The notes below the pieces were generated by a model. That model did no database searches, was not told the DNA's origin, and was given only the letters and a program-made list of their open reading frames with translations. Shown piece after piece: positions 62,376 through 64,000 of a DNA stretch of 64,000 nucleotides. Made by a program: the position numbers and the translations under genes. Positions within the stretch are counted from its first letter, which is position 1. Each line of letters starts with the position of its first letter. The DNA is from Nocardia speluncae NBRC 108251 (GTDB taxonomy: Bacteria; Actinomycetota; Actinomycetes; Mycobacteriales; Mycobacteriaceae). The stretch lies in assembly GCF_001613245.1 (NCBI RefSeq), contig NZ_BDBZ01000041.1:1-64000 (forward strand), given 5' to 3'.

Positions 62376-64000
62376 TTCAGTGGTGCCGACTTCCACCAGG
62401 TAACCATCTCGGGGATGGTGCCGACGATGCCGTCGGTGTACATCAGGTACTGCGCCCGCTCCGGATGGTTGGTGAACACCGTGACCATTTTCGGGCCGTC
62501 GCTGTCCCATTTGTAGTTGGTGTAGGTGCGGCCACCGTTGGTATCGCTGGATTTCTCGGCCGTGGCGGGCAGGCCCTTCACAATCGAGTCCACCTCGGTG
62601 GCGGAGTCGTAGACGTAGATCCGGTAGAACGGGTCCTCATTGTTGCCACCGCCGTAGCAGCGCCACTGCCAGGCCCATTTTCCGAGATCGGGTTCACCGT
62701 CGTCCTGAGTGGGGGTGTAGCCGTCATCGGTTTCCCAGCATTTCGCGCCGTCGTAGCCGATTTCCTCGTCCTTGGTCGCGGGCACCAACCGGGGGAACTC
62801 TTTGCTGATCGAATCGGCGGTGGCCGGCACCTTGGCGACGGTGGTCTGAGTGCTGGTGGCGGCCCCTGCCCGGTTCCCGTTGCCGCTGTCGTCGCCGCTG
62901 GTGGCGAGGACCACGACACCGATCACCAGGCCGATCAGTACCACGAGACCGATACAGATGGCGGCGATGAGCCCGGTATTCGATTTGGCCGGCGGCGGCC
63001 CGCCCTGCGGCATCTGCCCCATCGGCTGTGGATAGCTGGTGGGCTGGGTGTAGGCACCCGACCCGCCACCGTACGGCTGGGCGGGGTTCGGATATCCCGG
63101 CCCGCTCCCGTAGTGCTGCTGGTGCATATCCACGCCGGGCCCGACCGGCTGCTGCTGGAACCCACCGGCGTACTGCGGCTGCTGCCCCTGCTGGACGCCG
63201 CTGACGTACGGCGGGGGCTGCTGGACACCACCGGCATACGGCTGGGCCTGGGTGCCGCTGGCATACGGCTGCGGCGCCGCGGTGCTCGGATACGGATTCG
63301 CGCCACTGCTGTACGGGACGTTCGGCGGCTGATATGTCGCCGCGACCGCGGTGGGCGGCGGCGGGACAGCGGGTGCCCCCGGAGAGGCCAGCGCCTGCTT
63401 CGCGGCCTCGGCGAACTCACTGCACGAGGCGAAGCGGTCGTCCGGGCGTTTGGCCATCGCCTTGGCCAGCACCACGTCCAGCGACGGTGGCAGTTCGGGC
63501 CGGGCCGCGCTCAGCGACGGCGGCGGCGATTGCAGATGCCCCTGGATCACGCCGGCCGGGTTGGTGGAAGTGAAGGGACCGTTGCCGGTGAGCAGCCAGT
63601 ACAGCGAACACGCCAGCGAGTACTGATCCGAACGGTGGTCCAGATCGGCGCCGGTGAGCTGTTCGGGTGAGGCGTAGGCCAGCGTGGCAGTGAAAGTGCC
63701 GGTCTGGGTGAGATGCCCGGTGTCGTCGCGCAACCGCGCGATACCGAAATCGGTGAGGTAGACCCGTTCGCCGCGGCCGCCGGTGGATCGCGCCAACAGG
63801 ATGTTGGCGGGTTTGACGTCGCGGTGCATCACCCCCATACCGTGCGCGTAGTCCAGCGCGGAGGCGGTTTCGGCGATGATCTGCACGGCCCGTTCGGGTG
63901 GCAGTTTCTGCGGATCGACAGATGCGGCATCGATCCCGTCGATGTACTGCATGGAGATCCACAGCTGCTCGTCTTCGAGGCCGCGGTCGTACACCGTGAC
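62372..64000 (-). CDS. PknB-like Ser/Thr protein kinase with extracytoplasmic domain (5' end outside window)
   Basis: At least 542 residues; the start lies beyond the right edge. The visible kinase part has the catalytic loop 'VMHRDVKPANILLA', the DFG in 'YLTDFGIARL' and 'YASPEQLTG' in the activation segment. A Pro/Gln/Tyr/Gly-rich linker of about 150 residues follows. Then comes one membrane helix ('LIAAICIGLVVLIGLVIGVV') and an outer domain of about 150 residues that ends in 'TWWKSAPLN'. The outer domain has no PASTA repeats. The kinase probably senses something outside the cell and phosphorylates cytosolic targets. Confidence 0.92.
   Translation of the reverse strand, partial: VTVYDRGLEDEQLWISMQYIDGIDAASVDPQKLPPERAVQIIAETASALDYAHGMGVMHRDVKPANILLARSTGGRGERVYLTDFGIARLRDDTGHLTQTGTFTATLAYASPEQLTGADLDHRSDQYSLACSLYWLLTGNGPFTSTNPAGVIQGHLQSPPPSLSAARPELPPSLDVVLAKAMAKRPDDRFASCSEFAEAAKQALASPGAPAVPPPPTAVAATYQPPNVPYSSGANPYPSTAAPQPYASGTQAQPYAGGVQQPPPYVSGVQQGQQPQYAGGFQQQPVGPGVDMHQQHYGSGPGYPNPAQPYGGGSGAYTQPTSYPQPMGQMPQGGPPPAKSNTGLIAAICIGLVVLIGLVIGVVVLATSGDDSGNGNRAGAATSTQTTVAKVPATADSISKEFPRLVPATKDEEIGYDGAKCWETDDGYTPTQDDGEPDLGKWAWQWRCYGGGNNEDPFYRIYVYDSATEVDSIVKGLPATAEKSSDTNGGRTYTNYKWDSDGPKMVTVFTNHPERAQYLMYTDGIVGTIPEMVTWWKSAPLN

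Overview
This 64 kb window comes from a high-GC, mycolic-acid-type actinomycete, most likely Nocardia or a close relative. The reasons are the MtrA-MtrB-LpqB module, the F420 genes fbiA/fbiB, whiB2, ESX accessory proteins, a wax-ester synthase, DesA3-type desaturases, AlkB, and the mannose/rhamnose cell-wall genes. From recalled gene neighbourhoods, much of 4.4-44.5 kb resembles a reshuffled version of the Mycobacterium tuberculosis stretch around Rv3229c-Rv3268. Most large open frames on the strand opposite these genes are GC-bias shadows and are left out.

Layout. 0-0.3 kb holds the start of a divergent ABC-transporter substrate-binding lipoprotein. 0.6-4.3 kb holds a large WXG-type/ESX-associated protein, an EspG-like chaperone and a secreted DUF732-like protein. 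4.4-7.3 kb is secA (reverse strand). 7.6-13.9 kb is a lipid block: wax ester synthase/DGAT, a DUF6912-like protein, a ferredoxin-type reductase and two tandem DesA3-like desaturases. 14.1-14.8 kb is bluB. 14.8-23.4 kb (reverse) is hpf, comF, lpqB, mtrB, mtrA, tmk and sahH. 23.7-28.7 kb (reverse) is alkB with no rubredoxins beside it, a TetR regulator, a Nudix hydrolase, fbiB and fbiA. 29.0-36.0 kb (forward) is whiB2, a metallopeptidase-fold protein without its zinc motif, DUF3499, phosphomannomutase, a SIS-like protein, manA and a ZnT9-like CDF transporter. 36-41.4 kb (reverse) is a CrtI-like FAD oxidoreductase, a cytochrome P450, a truncated adenylation-domain protein and an LCP ligase. 41.5-44.4 kb is rmlD, wbbL and the GDP-mannose pyrophosphorylase gene. 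44.5-47.2 kb is a carboxylesterase and three small metal/redox proteins.

47.3-58.4 kb is the most unusual part. On the reverse strand a Rad50/RloC-shaped ATPase with a CPVC zinc hook is coupled by a 4-base overlap to a small Arg-rich protein. Divergent from it is a tightly coupled four-gene operon: a SWIM zinc finger-DUF5691 fusion, a MoxR AAA+ ATPase, a DUF5682 protein that I read as a TIKI/TraB-like fold, and a VWA/MIDAS protein. Every junction is a 4-base TTGA or ATGA overlap. This is the best candidate for an under-described, multi-component stress or conflict system. The DUF5682 gene begins inside a 75-bp tandem palindromic repeat that keeps frame and supplies several start codons. A diverged copy of the repeat lies just upstream of sahH.

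58.6-62 kb is a MacB/FtsX-type ABC exporter (reverse). 62.4-64 kb is the C-terminal part of a PknB-like Ser/Thr kinase that runs off the window. Both the exporter permease and the kinase end in copies of the same ~130-bp inverted-repeat element, which supplies the stop codon and the hairpins after it.

The functional themes are envelope biosynthesis (SecA, LCP, RmlD-WbbL, the GDP-mannose route), two-component control of the envelope (MtrAB-LpqB), neutral-lipid and alkane metabolism, F420 and cobalamin-ligand cofactors, and the accessory 47-58 kb locus.
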